From Cladobotryum mycophilum (Eukaryota; Ascomycota; Sordariomycetes; Hypocreales; Hypocreaceae), in NCBI GenBank assembly GCA_036429605.1, contig CM071590.1, forward strand, positions 2,542,001 to 2,606,000: DNA of 64,000 bases, written 5' to 3'. Numbering within the stretch: the first letter of the stretch is position 1; every line of letters starts with the position of its first letter. The notes below the pieces were generated by a model, which saw nothing but the letters and a program-made list of their open reading frames with translations, searched no databases and was not told the origin of the DNA. The translations under genes were made by a program, and so were the position numbers. Below, in pieces: positions 34,301-45,285 of this stretch.

Positions 34301-37300
34301 CTGCTGTATCACATAAAATGTGACGAGTATCACGGCTAATTCTCTCCGCTCATTGTGCCGCTCCGGTCAGGCAAACAAACGAGTATTTGCTTCTTTAGAA
34401 AAAGAATTGCTGCTGCCTGTCTCAAGTCTTTCCGTCCTTCTCACCAATCGCCCTACCCGTTGCGCATTTTCCTAGACATCAGTCATCCATCCGTGTCTTA
34501 CCTTGGGAACCAGTATCAAAACTCCGAAAAGAAAATATTGGCCAGCCGGTAGTTGGCGGGACCCTATTACCACGCCACCAAAACACAACAGAGCAGCATG
34601 TAACCAAGGGCACAGGTGGTAACGCCTTTGGGCGAGTGCAACACAACACACACTCGGTGGTATATCCACTCAGGTTCTCGGCGTTCGTGGCGTCGGTACT
34701 TGCATATGAATGGAGACCGCAAAAAGAAATATGGCCTCTGAACAACACGAAGGATGAGGAAAGAGATGTCAGAAGCAAATGCCTCACAGTAGTTTGCCTT
34801 AGTCTTAGCCAAAGCCCTTGTTTCAACGGCTGACCTGTCACCACGAGCTCCCGCACCGACATTCTCCCATGGGATTTTGTCGTTTGTAACAGAAATTGGG
34901 TCTGAGCCATAACGAGACCTTGGCAGGTATTTCATAGCATGTACCGCTATTGCAGTGATGGGTGCTTTTTGCGTATGCAGATCTCGTTCCTTTTCCGGGA
35001 CGCCAACAGAGACTATAAGGGTGCTGACCCTGCCTAGGGCGACCCTGCAGATGGCTGCCCAAAAGAAAAGAAATCGAAACCATTTAGACGACAGCTGTGA
35101 CGAGGGTGCAAGGCGGCGAGGACGTACGACGGCATTCGTCAATCCCAACCGTGCCGATCCACACTTTATGGCTGCTTTTTCGAGAGCCAAGGAACGAATG
35201 ATAAACCTCGCGAGAGAAGATTAGAATGCCCACAACAAGAAAATGTCAATGTGCCCTGAGACGACATCCGGAGACAGGCAAAGGGCTCAAGCGTAAAAAA
35301 AAAAAAAAGAAAAGGTTGACCCGGGGCGACTCGGCTGCTAAGCCGTCATGCACCCTGAAATGAGTAGTCCCAAAATGTTCACGGAAGCCCGTGCTAAAGC
35401 TCATAGCAGCAACATTTTGATGGAGATTGGGGCTTAGCCAGCTGTAGTGGCCGTGGAGTTTCTGGTATGATCGCCCACAATCCCAGACCAGTGCTGTTGG
35501 TCGACGCAAGTTGTGTTACAAGTAGTACAATTTTATATGGATCTTGATATTCGCCATTAGCCCTCTCCTCCACCACAATGAGATGTTTGATGATGGAAGG
35601 AAGGGAAAGAAAGAAAAAGAAAAAGCAATAATCAAGAGGGTCCGCTTAGACTGTTGGTCATGTTCACAAGGAGTTCAATGCTAATAATGTCCGCACTCTG
35701 GTTTTTTATTTGCTTTTCGTTCAAGAAGGAAGACGAAAAGAAGATGGCGTTTGTTGCGGGCCACGTCCAGAATATGGTATTAGCGAACTCCCATATGTGT
35801 ACGTAAGCAGTCCTTTCGAATGAGAGACTTAGCAACCATCACAGTCTTTGATCCATGCCTCCACTTGCTGGTAGTATCTATTAGTAGCCTATAGTTGCCA
35901 CAGGTACTTTCTGATAAGCATTGTCTATATGTATCTTTCTGGGATGGTGCATCGACTGGCTGCCGGCAGATACTTGCATTGTACAACAAAGGTTAAAGAT
36001 GGGTAGGGATGTGGAAAGCAAGATTGAGAGTTGCTGACAATGGATGATGAAGGCCCTTCGTCATCAATTCGGCCGGACTCTTGAACCTGCCCGATACATG
36101 TTCGTCTATTCGTGTATTGTATTTGGTCCTTCATTATGGTTGGAGCAGGCGCGACATTGAGGCCGGAAGCCGATACAGAAATGGATAGACTGGTCGGAGT
36201 TTTTCGTATGGCGCAGCTGTTTAGTAGGATGAGAGCCAATCCTCGGCGACGAGTGCGGCCAAATGGAAGCTTTTTGTGGGCCATGAAACCTTCGAGAAGG
36301 ACCGTAGTTTTGGACTTCGGTAGACCCAATTGGCCTAAATAGATTGTACCTGCACTAGCCTGGGGGGCACCCTGCCAAGAGCTTGTATGGATTTGGATCT
36401 TGGGCTCTCATTACCATGGCCACGGTGCCATCGAGGCGTCCAGAGCCATGGGAGAACAGAGAGGGGTCAAACAGGCGGCGAGCTATCTTGGTGGTCGTAT
36501 CGGCCGGCGCCCAGGGAAAGTGATTTGTTCAGCAAGGCCTTCTGGAGAGAACTGAACCTGTTTGAGAGAATAAGCATGCCGTTGCCGAGAAACATTCATG
36601 AGTGAGACTATTTGTTTAGCCCCAGCCATCCCGTGGAGATATTGGCCGGGACGAAGATCAGCATTCTGGACAAAGCAAAGAAGCAGTTATTTTATCAGTC
36701 CATTATTGCCATTTCCCACAATGATGCCCATTGACGAAGACCCACGCCGCAATTTTGCAGTGGCCAAAGCAGAAATCCGGGGAGCGGGTAGGCCGTCTTT
36801 GCCTAGTGACAAGGAGCGTTAGGCCCCCGGCCACCAAGTAAGTACCAAGGCTCAAGGGCTATGTAGGTATGAGTTGGCCACACGGCTAGGAATCCGGGCC
36901 GTTGTCAACCCTGGCTTGTTGTCCCAATGGTCCCTTTGAACCCTTCTGTCTTCGAGATTGGGCCTTGGGTCCCTGACCTGACTCGTCGGTGATGGTTCAG
37001 GTTGCTTGGGTAGACTCGTCAAATGCCCAAGGTTGGTTGGCAAAAAGGCGGTGGCCGAGGCGGGCTGGACACGTCACGTTGTTTTTTCGACACCATGCAC
37101 ACATAATGAGTTGCCAAGGTGCCCGTACCTGCATGGAGACTACCGAATGGAGGCAATCTTCACTATGGGAACCGAACAGTTGGCCATCGCTCCAAGACTC
37201 TGCCGGCGTGGCAGGCGTGCGCAAGTTGTTAGTGGTGCTCGGTACCAACGGAAATTTTGCTCCTCCTGTTCTGCCCAGTGGCGGTCCAATCGCTTGTTTA

Positions 37301-38435
37301 ATTGTTTGGAGCAAACAGTAACATCAACAACCATGGTTGGATGAATGGCCATCATCTCCCTCGTATGTGCAACCCAATTGGAAGACGACGGGTGAACCAA
37401 ACCTTCGGTGACTAGCTGTAGGGACCTGTCCGGAAATAGCATAGTATCTAATTGCCATATCACCAAATTCGGTGGTTATGTAGTATCTATGGGTAAATGA
37501 ACAACAAGCATTAGGATAGGCGAGCCAAGGGCATGATCGGTAAATACATTGCTGCTGCTTCTAATCACTAGAGTCGTATCGTATGAAGGTGAAATGTGGT
37601 TAGCATAAGCTAAACGGATTTGCTCCCTTCGTTCATAACGGGTAACATGGTGCGGCTATCTGTCGTCTACATGAACAGGAGGACTGGCCCATCGATGTTT
37701 TTTTCTCTCTCTTTCTCTTTCGTGTTTGCGCATGGGTCGTCCCGAATCTCTCTGGCGGTGGAAGCTGCCGGTTCCGCGACACTGGCGGAGGCGAAAAAGA
37801 AACAAAAGAAAGAAAGCTTCTCAGCACGGTTGAAAAAACCCCAGCATCCGGACCATTGGCGGTGTCGGGGGGTACCGCTCGGCTGCCGAGAGGAGTCTTA
37901 GTACCTGGTATGTCTCAGGCAAAGAAACAAACAGTCGGTGGCCATGCAGTAGTAGCTACCAGCGAAGACAGACACAGACAGGTTATCGCGAGGATCTGGT
38001 GGGTCATTGGCTAAAGCCTGGGTCGAGGCTCTACCGCCATCGCGGAGCCGGCAACGATGGAGAGGTGATGGAAAAACGATGGATATCGATACTGCTGCAG
38101 CTGATATGATATCACATTATGACCACCGGACTGACGGATTCAGTAAAATGGACAGTGGTGGAGAAACAGAGCAGGGAATAGAGAGGTTGCAAGGTAGAGA
38201 TGCCTGTGGGTGCGGGCTTGGCTCCTGCTCGTATCTACCCAGTCTTACCCAGTCGTGCGCAGTAGGCAGAAAAGCTTGGCAGGTACCTTGCATACAAGTA
38301 TGGTTCGTTCCTGCAGTGGTGGCTCTGAAGAGTGGGCACTGGAGGGTGGGGTCTGAAAAGTCTGTCCCACCCAAGCTTTTTCTTGGGAGGAGTGGAATTG
38401 TACAGGTACAGGAATACCTGGACCTGCTGGTGTTT

Positions 38436-38510
38436 TTCCAAGGTTCCAAGGTTCCAAGACTCCTCCAGGGCTCCAGGGCTTCAGGGCTCCAAGGCTCAGG
38501 CTCACAGGCA
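38436..38510. repeat. Imperfect minisatellite of AAGGTTCC / AGGGCTCC units
   Basis: Near-octamer units (CAAGGTTC, CAGGGCTC and variants) repeat about nine times, drifting from the first type to the second along the tract. It lies immediately upstream of the (ATCC)n repeat. Confidence 0.75.
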
Positions 38511-38524
38511 TTGGATCCATGGGT

Positions 38525-38562
38525 CCGTCCATCCATCCATCCATCCATCCATCCATCCATGG
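38525..38562. repeat. (ATCC)n microsatellite
   Basis: About nine tetranucleotide units, followed at once by a second ATGGATCCATCC word that makes a local palindrome (ATGGATCCAT). Confidence 0.85.
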
Positions 38563-38981
38563 ATCCATCCCTGGCGGTTCCAGTCCCTCTCTCGAATGAT
38601 TGTTGGCGCTGTTCCGTTTAGGCCACCTCAATTCTACGACCATATCCATATCCATATCCCTACCATCTTACTTCGGTTGTACATGCAACGACAGGTACCA
38701 GTATCTGGATTGGGATATTTGGAGTCACCGTAAACGCAATTTCTAAGCACCGTACAGATCAGATGTAAGCCAGCCAATATCTACTACCTGTACCCCACTT
38801 TGTTGTTGGAAGTAAAATACGGTCTGTAAATGCTAGACCTGGTTGTACACCGTCTAGAGGACAGAGAGCGAGTGGGTTCGGCGGAACGATACCTCACCTT
38901 GCCTTACCTGTCCGGTGCTTGTACCTTTTTAGAGCAGTATAATGGATATGATGGATGTGAATGTGATGAGAGAAGTTCCGA

Positions 38982-39010
38982 TGCTGCTGCTGCTGCTGCT
39001 ACTGCTGTTG
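38982..39010. repeat. (CTG)n microsatellite
   Basis: About nine CTG units with one CTA interruption, in non-coding DNA. Confidence 0.8.
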
Positions 39011-39280
39011 TGTTGCAACCACCACCGCACCTACAAGTAATATTCAATTTGCCCTTTGCAGTACCTGCATGTCGGTCGGCATGCAGGGCACATGCATCAC
39101 ACCCATCTTGGGCATTGACTTACTTTAATTGGATGTTGAAAAACCACCGCCTTGTGATATCTTTATTGCCACTGCCCGTTTCATACTAAACGCCTCGTAA
39201 TGGCCTGGCGTTTGTATTTCATCCTATGCACGAAACGACGTACAAGAACGTGGTACTCTATGCTGTACAACCACATTTGT

Positions 39281-39299
39281 CACACACACACACACACAC
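39281..39299. repeat. (CA)n microsatellite
   Basis: About nine CA units in non-coding DNA. Confidence 0.8.
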
Positions 39300-40478
39300 C
39301 TACACCTGGGCAGGCACTCCGTCCGGCGGTCGACAAGGGCGGTCGACAAGGGCGGGCAAACGGCGGCTTGTGCAAGGATTTATGCTGATTCATTCGTTCG
39401 GTCAGAGACAAGGAATAACGTAACTCGAAAGAGAGAAGAAGAATAAGGAAAAAAATACGTGATATTAATATTGGGTCCTCGGCTGGGGTGCATGCAAGGT
39501 TCATGATGCATCCAAATGTGCCCGAGTGCCTCGGATGGATGGTGTGCGGGTATTGGTATTACCTTATGCCCACACTGATTTCGTTGTCACATCTTGTGGA
39601 TAAGTCTCACCGGTTGCATAAAGCTACATTGGCATAGTACGTTTCAGGATGATCCGCTCCAACATAGGCTTACAGCCAATGGGATATGACCCGCAGTCTC
39701 TGCTAGAGCACAAATCTTTTCACTAAGAATGGGGCGGGGATTCAGGTACGCCGCCGTACTGGACTCGCTGTTCCTATGATCGATCAAGCCTGTGTGTGTG
39801 CATGAGAAGAGTTGCATGGGGGGTATTTGGCATCACGTCCGCTGTATGGAGTACAGTTATTGCTTGTAGCTAGTTCCCTTGGAGAGCTGAATCTCACTGT
39901 AGCATTGGAGGCGAGGTCTCTCAAGTTATTCATCCTCAAATTCTTACCCTGTAATGAAGGTGACAACATGTGAATGGAGAAGATGGAAATCTGGAACAGC
40001 ATGTGGCCAAGCATTTTGATCAATCTGTCAATCTTTGGCTTATAGCTGTACTAGCATTGACCTTGTAAACGAACGGTGTTTGGTTGAATGTTGAGGGAAG
40101 CCATCTCAGCTAGTTTCACGATTCGCAACTCATCATGTCCAATGACGAACTGATTTTCCTAACTGCCTCCTCTAACAGGCAATAAAAAAATCCAGCTATG
40201 ATGTATTGCAACCCACTCAATTGGTGGTGGATATACTGTTTGGGGTCTATATTCCGCGACTTTACACCACTCGGAGAAGCATATTCTATGCGGAGTATGG
40301 AGAATGGAGTACCAATATCGTCTATATCAAAAGCTACCAGTCTTTACACTGTTTGCACAAGCCACCAGTAAAATGGCTGATACAATGGATACCAATCCAT
40401 CACGGCCCGAGATGCCACTTTGGTCAAGTTGTGAAGCCATTTTTCTTTCAATGGCAAATACGATGTCCAGCCAACATC

Positions 40479-40503
40479 CACACACACACACACACACACA
40501 CAC
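40479..40503. repeat. (CA)n microsatellite
   Basis: About twelve CA units in non-coding DNA, close to the TACTCCGTA pair at 40577-40592. Confidence 0.8.
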
Positions 40504-41166
40504 TTAAACCATGATCGTTCTACCTTTCTCCACAGCTCTTATGACTCGTCCGTCTGCCCATGATTCCATTTGTACATACTCCGTACTCCGTACACGAGAA
40601 GGAAAGTCCCCCAAAAGGCACTCCGTAGTGAAACTGCTGATTCTAAAGAGCGGGAGGAAAATCACTGAGCAGCGGCTCGGGAAAGCCGCCAACATTGTCC
40701 GTGGCTCGATTCTCAGCTCAGAGACAGACGATTCCGGTGCGCTCGTGGGGCAATAGTATTCGCGGCATGGAACTTGGCTCGCTCGCTCATTTTCCCCCTT
40801 CTCTCCTCTCCTCTCCTCAATGGGCGGTTGCTTTTTGCATTCTTTTTTTCAGTGGGACGAGCGGGTTCATTGACTCCGACAAAAGAAACTCGAGAAGCGG
40901 CCCCGAACCGGGTTGTGGATTCCTGTCACATCGGGGTATTCTTCCATGCACCGCCAGTGGCCACCAGCACCAGCCTGTGATGATTCCTTTTTCCTTGGTC
41001 CAGTCCAGTCAGTCAGTCACTTCTCATGTCGTTGTTTGTCTGTCCTGGTCTGGTCGTTCCTTTTCTTGGGTTTGATTCACGTGTGTGGACAGAGCTAAGG
41101 GGGTGGAGTAACACAAACCAAAGCAACCTAACATAACACACATAACAAAATAAGTCGACCTTGGGA

Positions 41167-41238
41167 TGTACTGTACTTAGTAATGTACATACTGTACTTA
41201 TGTACTAATGTACTAGTACCATTAATGCACGTACATTA
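41167..41238. repeat. Cluster of GTAC palindromes (TGTACT / AGTACA words)
   Basis: Within about 70 bp the tetramer GTAC occurs repeatedly, mostly as TGTACT, TGTACA or AGTACC and separated by AT-rich spacers. Each core is its own reverse complement, so the tract can form alternative short hairpins or serve as clustered sites for a dimeric regulator. Both functions are inference. Confidence 0.6.
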
Positions 41239-42353
41239 GTCGCCCGGGCTGACTGGCACAATACGAAACATATGACGCATAAAAATAATCCACTCCCTCC
41301 CTCCCTTGGATTGGGATCAGCGAAACCTGTCCTGTCCAAATTGTGTGTGTGATTCATGGATGTGTTATGACTTCCCTTCAAAGCATAGCTCGTCATTTCC
41401 AAACTTGGATTCATTTATCCCTTCAATCATAACGCGTCAGAGGGCACACACACAGGCACACACACACGACACAATCACACGCATTACTCAAAAAACCTCA
41501 AGGGCTCGCGGCGGAATGCATAAGAGCGAGTTATGCTCGTATGGATGAGACGTTGAATCCATACCTGACGCGTAAATGGGCGGCGGCATCCATCAATAGC
41601 AGTAGGAGCAGCAGCAGATACCTACCTACGCAGCAGCTTTACCAACCATTCTATAGACCGTCTCTCTTCTTGCATACGTCGTTGCTTTCTCAGCGCTCCA
41701 CTACCACTTACGCGATGCTCCCTCCATTCTTGTTTTTTTTTCATGGTCTCTCTTTTTTGGCGTCGCCCAGGCGTAACGCTTTGTTTCTGCCAGCTCACGG
41801 GACTAGGGCGATCAGCGGAGTTCAGCACAATTGCCAATGACCTCTCAAACATCATGTGCCTTGCATTGGGTGGAGTTGGGAGGTGTGACACCAAAAAGCC
41901 AATGGATGGCAGTGCATGCCTGTGCACAAGTGTGCCGAGCTGATGTGCAATTGGGGTTGGTCCAGACAGCCGTCCATTCACAGCTCGCTTTTATGCAGGC
42001 TTTTGTGATGTAGTTTGTGCGCCATCCCATCCATGCATCCCATGTGACTATTGGCTGGTTGGCATAAAAATGGCGCGTAATGAACAAGAGGGAGCCTGTA
42101 GCATTTGAGCAGAGAGCAGCTTTGTGCCCGCTGTGGGCGCCTAGGATAGGCAACTCTCCATTGAGAACAAACACTCTTGCGCCGACTTGCATCCGTGATC
42201 CCATCATTGGCCAGCGGATACCCCAACGTAGTAGCAGGACTTTTACTCCATTTGCGCACGCTGTATCTTGGGCGGCGGCGGGTGAGATCTGTTTTCTCAT
42301 ATACCTACATACACATACATACTACTGCCTATGGAGTACATAGGTAAGGTAGG

Positions 42354-42384
42354 TAGAAGCAGAGGCAGAAGCAGAAGCAGAAGC
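42354..42384. repeat. (AGCAGA)n repeat
   Basis: About five hexamer units with one variant, in non-coding DNA upstream of the MSN2-like gene. Confidence 0.8.
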
Positions 42385-42576
42385 ATTGCCAACAAGTACA
42401 TACATACATAGAGGGCAGACAGAGAGACAGTCTTTGTGGAGAGAACACGAAGCCGTGCCACTCGCGGACTTTCCAGGTATGCACAATGTGCATAGCTTGC
42501 ACACAATCCGTCTGAGCCAACAATCCAGAATTAGAACGGGCTGCGCCATCATCTTCCACCGTCGAGCAAGTCGTCT

Positions 42577-42603
<27 letters not shown>
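42577..42603. repeat. (CA)n microsatellite
   Basis: About thirteen CA units in non-coding DNA about 0.9 kb upstream of the MSN2-like start codon. Confidence 0.85.
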
Positions 42604-42607
<4 letters not shown>

Positions 42608-43513
42608 CCAAAAGACTCAACAGCCCGAAAGAGAGTACACCCAGCGTACCAAACGCCAAGAATGATACGTACCGCTCTACAATCTCAAGCTACCTTGTGG
42701 TATCCACGTACCGCCACCTTGGACCCAAGTCCCCAGACATCCATGGATTCATGGATCCATCCACCCTCCTAAGCCAGAGACATCGCGGACCAGACGGACA
42801 ACAGAAGGACAGGGGCCAGGGTAGGAAGACCACCCGCGACGGACCCAGGCTCAGACCCGCTCGCTGGGGTGAGCAGAGTGAGACAGGTGGGTGTGGGTGT
42901 GCATGGAGGTAACTGAGCGTTCCCACAATTGCCCAGTGCCTGTGAGTATGGTGGTGGTCGTAGTGGTGGTTGATGTCTGTCGATGAGATGATTATCGGGT
43001 ATTCTGCTACTACTTATCTTCCACGAGTCCCCCCATCATGGGCTTCATCTCACTTACGATCGCAACCGGTGTTGTATGATCTTGTTCTTTTATGCTCTCG
43101 GTTCTTCCTTCTTTTGCGACTTGATAATATTTGGAACTCTAGCTTTGCTGTCTTGAGATTCCTTCCCTTCATTTACATTAACACCTCAAACTCGTTCTGC
43201 TTGCGACTTGCACACCCTCAGACGAGTTCCCTGTACAACAACATACACTTCGAGTCGCTACTCACAGTCAGTCATTTTTGCGTGCTAAAGACTGTCGTCC
43301 ATTCTTTCCCTCCGAACCGAAAGACAAATCACCCTTCACGACCTCTATTGCCTGGGCAATTGTATACTACCTACGATATTATATAACTTAATCATTAACT
43401 CTACTGCACCAAAGAATCACCTAGTTATTACGAGGTTAGACGACACTCCCTGCTTGCGCCTACAGGAAAGAAAGGAACCTCAGACTAACTTGGACATTCA
43501 TCAGATAGACACA

Positions 43514-45285
43514 ATGGACGCCATGATGTCTCTAGGACAGGGTCCTTTCTATTTCTACGGCCAAGATTCCAAGATCAACTCCCGGCAAGCCGCCATCTTC
43601 GCTCAACAACAACAACAGATCGCCGCATACTCCATGGTACCATCGCTGCCGCCGACCCCCATGTACTCTCGACCCAACTCCTCTTGCTCACAGCTCCCTA
43701 CACTGTACAGCAATGGCCCATCAGTCATGACACCCACCGGCACGGTCCCCGCGGGCATGCGCAAGCCCGCAATCATGCTCGAGACAGAGTTTGGAGACAA
43801 CCCGTACTTCCCTGCGACTCCTCCTCTGTCCACATCTGGCAGCGCCGTTGGCAGCCCAAAGACGTGCGATATGCTGCAGACTCCCATCAACCCAATGTTC
43901 TCTGGTCTTGAGAGCATGGGTCTCAAGGACGGTCTGCCAGTCGAGGCCTTTTTGGATTGGTCCAGTGGAACCTCTCCTCCCATGTCGCCTTGTAAGTTTT
44001 GATCATTCATATTTGAACACGTACAAGAAAAAAAATTATCTGGGGCCTTTTGCGCTTCGGAATACTCCCCAAAATGTTCTCTTTTGGCATGCGCATTGCA
44101 TGAGTTAAAATATGCTTGGCGGGGCTTTTGGCTAATCCTGATTGGGCAGCGGTCTTTCATCAATCTCATGTCACCAAGGTCCCTTCCTTGCCAACAAACA
44201 CCAGCGACCTCTCCACTATTTCTTGCCCATCGCTCTCTCCTTCGCCAACACCATATGCGCGCTCCATTGCGTCCGAGGACGTTGACTTCTGCGACCCACG
44301 CAACTTGACCGTTTCTGCTGGCTCATCCAACCCCACTTTGGCTCCGGAGTTTACCCTGTCCAGTGAAGATCTCAAGCACGAGCTGCAAGCCGATGCCACT
44401 GCCATTCCCCAGCCCACATTTGACTTCAACCCAGTGCTGCCCAGTGGCCTCCCTTCATTTGAAGACCTCTCCGATCTGGATTCCGAGGACGACTTCAGCA
44501 ACCTTGTGAACCTTGCCGAAGCCACTTCCTCTGACGTTTCTCGTCCTCGCGCCTGCACTGGCTCCTCTGTCGTCTCATTGGGTCACGGCAGCTTCATTGG
44601 TGACGAGGATTTGTCCTTCAACGACACCGACACTTTCGAGTTCCCTTCTCTTCCCAGCCCACCTTCCTCTGTGGATATCACAGATTGCCACCACGACAAG
44701 AAGCAGAAGAGGGATAGCAAGAAGGTTGCCAAGCCCGTCATGAACACCGCTTCCAATGGAGCCCAATCGGGCAATGAGCAGTCCGAAACCCACCAGGCCA
44801 ACTCGGCCGCTTCTGACTCTGGCGCCTCTTCGGGCTCTGATGAGCCCACTACCAACCTTCCCGCGCCCACCAACCGACGGGGTCGCAAGCAGTCCCTGAC
44901 AGAGGACCCTTCCAAGACCTTTGTCTGCGACCTGTGCAACCGTCGCTTCCGCCGACAGGAGCACCTCAAGCGCCACTACCGATCTCTCCACACCCAAGAG
45001 AAGCCTTTTGAGTGCAACGAGTGTGGCAAGAAGTTCTCTCGCAGCGACAACCTCGCCCAGCACGCCCGAACCCACGCTGGTGGCGCCATCGTCATGAACC
45101 TTATTGAGGATGCCGAAATGTCTGCCTTTGATGCTAGCATGATGGCCGGCCCCGTGGGCGACGATTATAATACATATGGCAAGGTTCTGTTCCAGATGGC
45201 TTCTGAGATTCCCGGAAGCGCCAGTGAACTGTCTTCGGACGAGGGCAGCGATCTTGGCAAGAAGAAGCGCAAGCGCTCCGATTAA
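43514..45285 (+). CDS. C2H2 zinc-finger stress-response transcription factor, MSN2/SEB1 type
   Basis: Exons 43514-43991 and 44150-45285 give 537 aa. The N-terminal half is Ser/Pro/Gln-rich with short family-like stretches (VPSLPTNTSDLSTISCPS; LDSEDDFSNLVN) that resemble activation or docking regions. Two adjacent C2H2 fingers occupy about residues 417-468: CDLCNRRF...H..H, then CNECGKKFSRSDNLAQHARTH, linked by TQEKPF. The C-terminus KKKRKRSD is a basic nuclear-localisation signal. Family knowledge: Msn2/Msn4 in yeast and Seb1/Msn2 in Hypocreales bind the STRE (AGGGG) and control osmotic, oxidative and heat responses, with nuclear entry governed by PKA. The start is the first of two near ATGs (MDAMMSLGQGPFYFYG), which begins the family-like N-terminus. 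The upstream non-coding region is unusually long. Confidence 0.92.

Larger units (their letters stand above)
31308..43513. other. About 12.2-kb gene-poor region upstream of the MSN2-like gene
   Basis: I find no reading frame with conserved motifs, spliceable exon series, tRNA B-box or transposon protein. The longest open frames (34567-35190 minus, 38007-38621 plus) overlap one another on both strands and translate to low-complexity or unrecognised sequence. The DNA holds many simple repeats, STRE-like CCCCT/AGGGG words and TACTCCGTA motifs. The last few hundred bases before 43514 are pyrimidine/CA-rich like a transcribed leader. Likely contents are CRH promoter sequence, a very long MSN2-type promoter, and possibly unannotated non-coding transcripts; the last two are inference. 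Confidence 0.5.

Noticed and set aside
34567..35190. 207-codon minus-strand frame in the gene desert
   Set aside because: No recognisable domain, no splice partners, and competing open frames on the other strand.
38525..38562. Regular short repeats considered as a CRISPR-like array
   Set aside because: Units are contiguous tetramers without unique spacers in a eukaryotic genome; a plain microsatellite.
38007..38621. 204-codon plus-strand frame
   Set aside because: Its C-terminal third is translation of the minisatellite and (ATCC)n arrays, and antisense frames are equally long.
42970..43386. 138-codon frame just upstream of the MSN2-like gene
   Set aside because: Probably transcribed leader. 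Phe/Leu/Ser-rich translation of pyrimidine-rich DNA; could be an uORF but there is no supporting feature.
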